Below, piece after piece: positions 63,672-64,000 of a stretch of DNA of 64,000 nucleotides. The notes beneath the pieces were generated by a model. That model searched no databases. It had not been told where the DNA came from and saw only the letters and a program-made list of their open reading frames with translations. Made by a program: the position numbers and the translations under genes. How positions within the stretch are numbered: position 1 is the stretch's first letter; every line of letters begins with the position of its first letter. The stretch is from an uncultured Aeriscardovia sp. (GTDB lineage: Bacteria > Actinomycetota > Actinomycetes > Actinomycetales > Bifidobacteriaceae), in NCBI GenBank assembly GCA_903789535.1, contig CAIFES010000003.1, forward strand, positions 62,001 to 126,000, in the 5' to 3' direction.

Positions 63672-64000
63672 ATGATCCTGCATCTGCATCTCGTCCGTCA
63701 TGGCCGGACCTACTTCAACCGCTACAACCGTCTGCAAGGCTGGTCGAATTCGCCGCTGACGGACTCGGGCATCGCCGATGCGAGAAAGGCCGCCGACAAG
63801 CTGAAGAACGTGCGTTTGGCGGCCGCCTACTGTTCCGACACCACGCGTGCTGAGCAGACCGCGCGGATGATCCTCCAAGCCAACACAGTCGCAGGGACCG
63901 TTTCGGACGTGATCGAGAATAAGGCTTTCCGCGAGCAGTTCTACGGCTATTTCGAGGCGATGGACATGAACCTCGCCTGGTATGCCGCCGGCGCCCCGCA
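63672..64000 (+). CDS. Histidine phosphatase / phosphoglycerate mutase family protein (3' end outside window)
   Basis: The visible 109 residues begin MILHLHLVRHGRTYFNRYNRLQGW, with the LVRHGxT phosphohistidine motif of the histidine phosphatase superfamily. SPLTDSGIADARKAADKL and a CSDTTRAEQTARMIL segment carrying the second conserved Arg follow. The substrate cannot be told; many such proteins are broad phosphatases rather than true mutases. The start is probably leaderless. The gene continues beyond the window. Confidence 0.9.
   Translation, partial: MILHLHLVRHGRTYFNRYNRLQGWSNSPLTDSGIADARKAADKLKNVRLAAAYCSDTTRAEQTARMILQANTVAGTVSDVIENKAFREQFYGYFEAMDMNLAWYAAGAP

Overview
The window looks like a chromosomal segment of a high-GC actinobacterium of the family Bifidobacteriaceae, most likely Bifidobacterium. 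The strongest marker is a full-length xylulose-5-phosphate/fructose-6-phosphate phosphoketolase (xfp), the key enzyme of the bifid shunt. It sits next to pta and ackA on one side and divergent guaA on the other. Other actinobacterial markers are a CarD regulator, an ANTAR-type response regulator, DUF5719 beside the tail of a large membrane glycosyltransferase, and an S4 protein without the zinc-binding cysteines. No phage, transposase, CRISPR array or rRNA operon is visible, so the segment is mostly core chromosome.

Layout. 0-4 kb: the tail of an envelope glycosyltransferase, DUF5719, a metallopeptidase-like protein without HExxH, and ComF. 4.2-6.4 kb: an SOS mutagenesis operon (umuD-umuC) behind a perfect LexA-type box. 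6.6-11 kb: a two-component system and glycogen branching enzyme GlgB. 11-14 kb: CarD, a ZnuBC-like metal ABC transporter without its binding protein, and FolD. 15-23 kb: rpsA, coaE, uvrB (second LexA-type box), pyk and a FemAB-type peptidyltransferase. 23-31 kb: a Nudix-like protein, tRNA-Leu(CAA), an ANTAR regulator, an enlarged DNA polymerase I, a Nif3-like protein, tRNA-Pro(UGG) and a DMT transporter. 31-43 kb: a DUF998-like membrane protein, glgX, then an AraC regulator, a sugar ABC importer (binding protein plus two permeases, no ATPase) and a GH35 beta-galactosidase. 43-49 kb: ackA, pta and xfp, all on the minus strand. 49-58 kb: guaA, a small ABM-like protein, a TauE/SafE exporter, two oxidoreductases and the DUF488-DUF3737-PatB cassette. 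57-64 kb: a degenerate amidohydrolase, a UvrD/PcrA helicase with a low-complexity tail, rpsD, a membrane protein and the start of a histidine phosphatase.

How the genes work together. Sugar enters through the AraC-controlled importer and is cut by GH35. Carbon can be stored or recovered through GlgB and GlgX, and is fermented through Xfp, Pta, AckA and pyruvate kinase. DNA repair is well represented by UmuDC, UvrB, PcrA and Pol I, and two of these loci carry LexA-type boxes.

Points that stand out. Several genes appear to be leaderless, with a -10 box 6-8 nt before the start codon. Short tandem duplications (12-27 bp) recur in spacers and some coding ends. A promoter plus terminator-like hairpin abuts tRNA-Pro. 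tRNA-Leu(CAA) has only a short variable region. Pol I has an acidic insert with a clamp-binding-like motif, and PcrA has a FUS-like G/S-Y-G/S tail. I found no clearly new multi-gene system. The most promising candidates are the tRNA-Pro leader and the low-complexity domains on two replication/repair enzymes.
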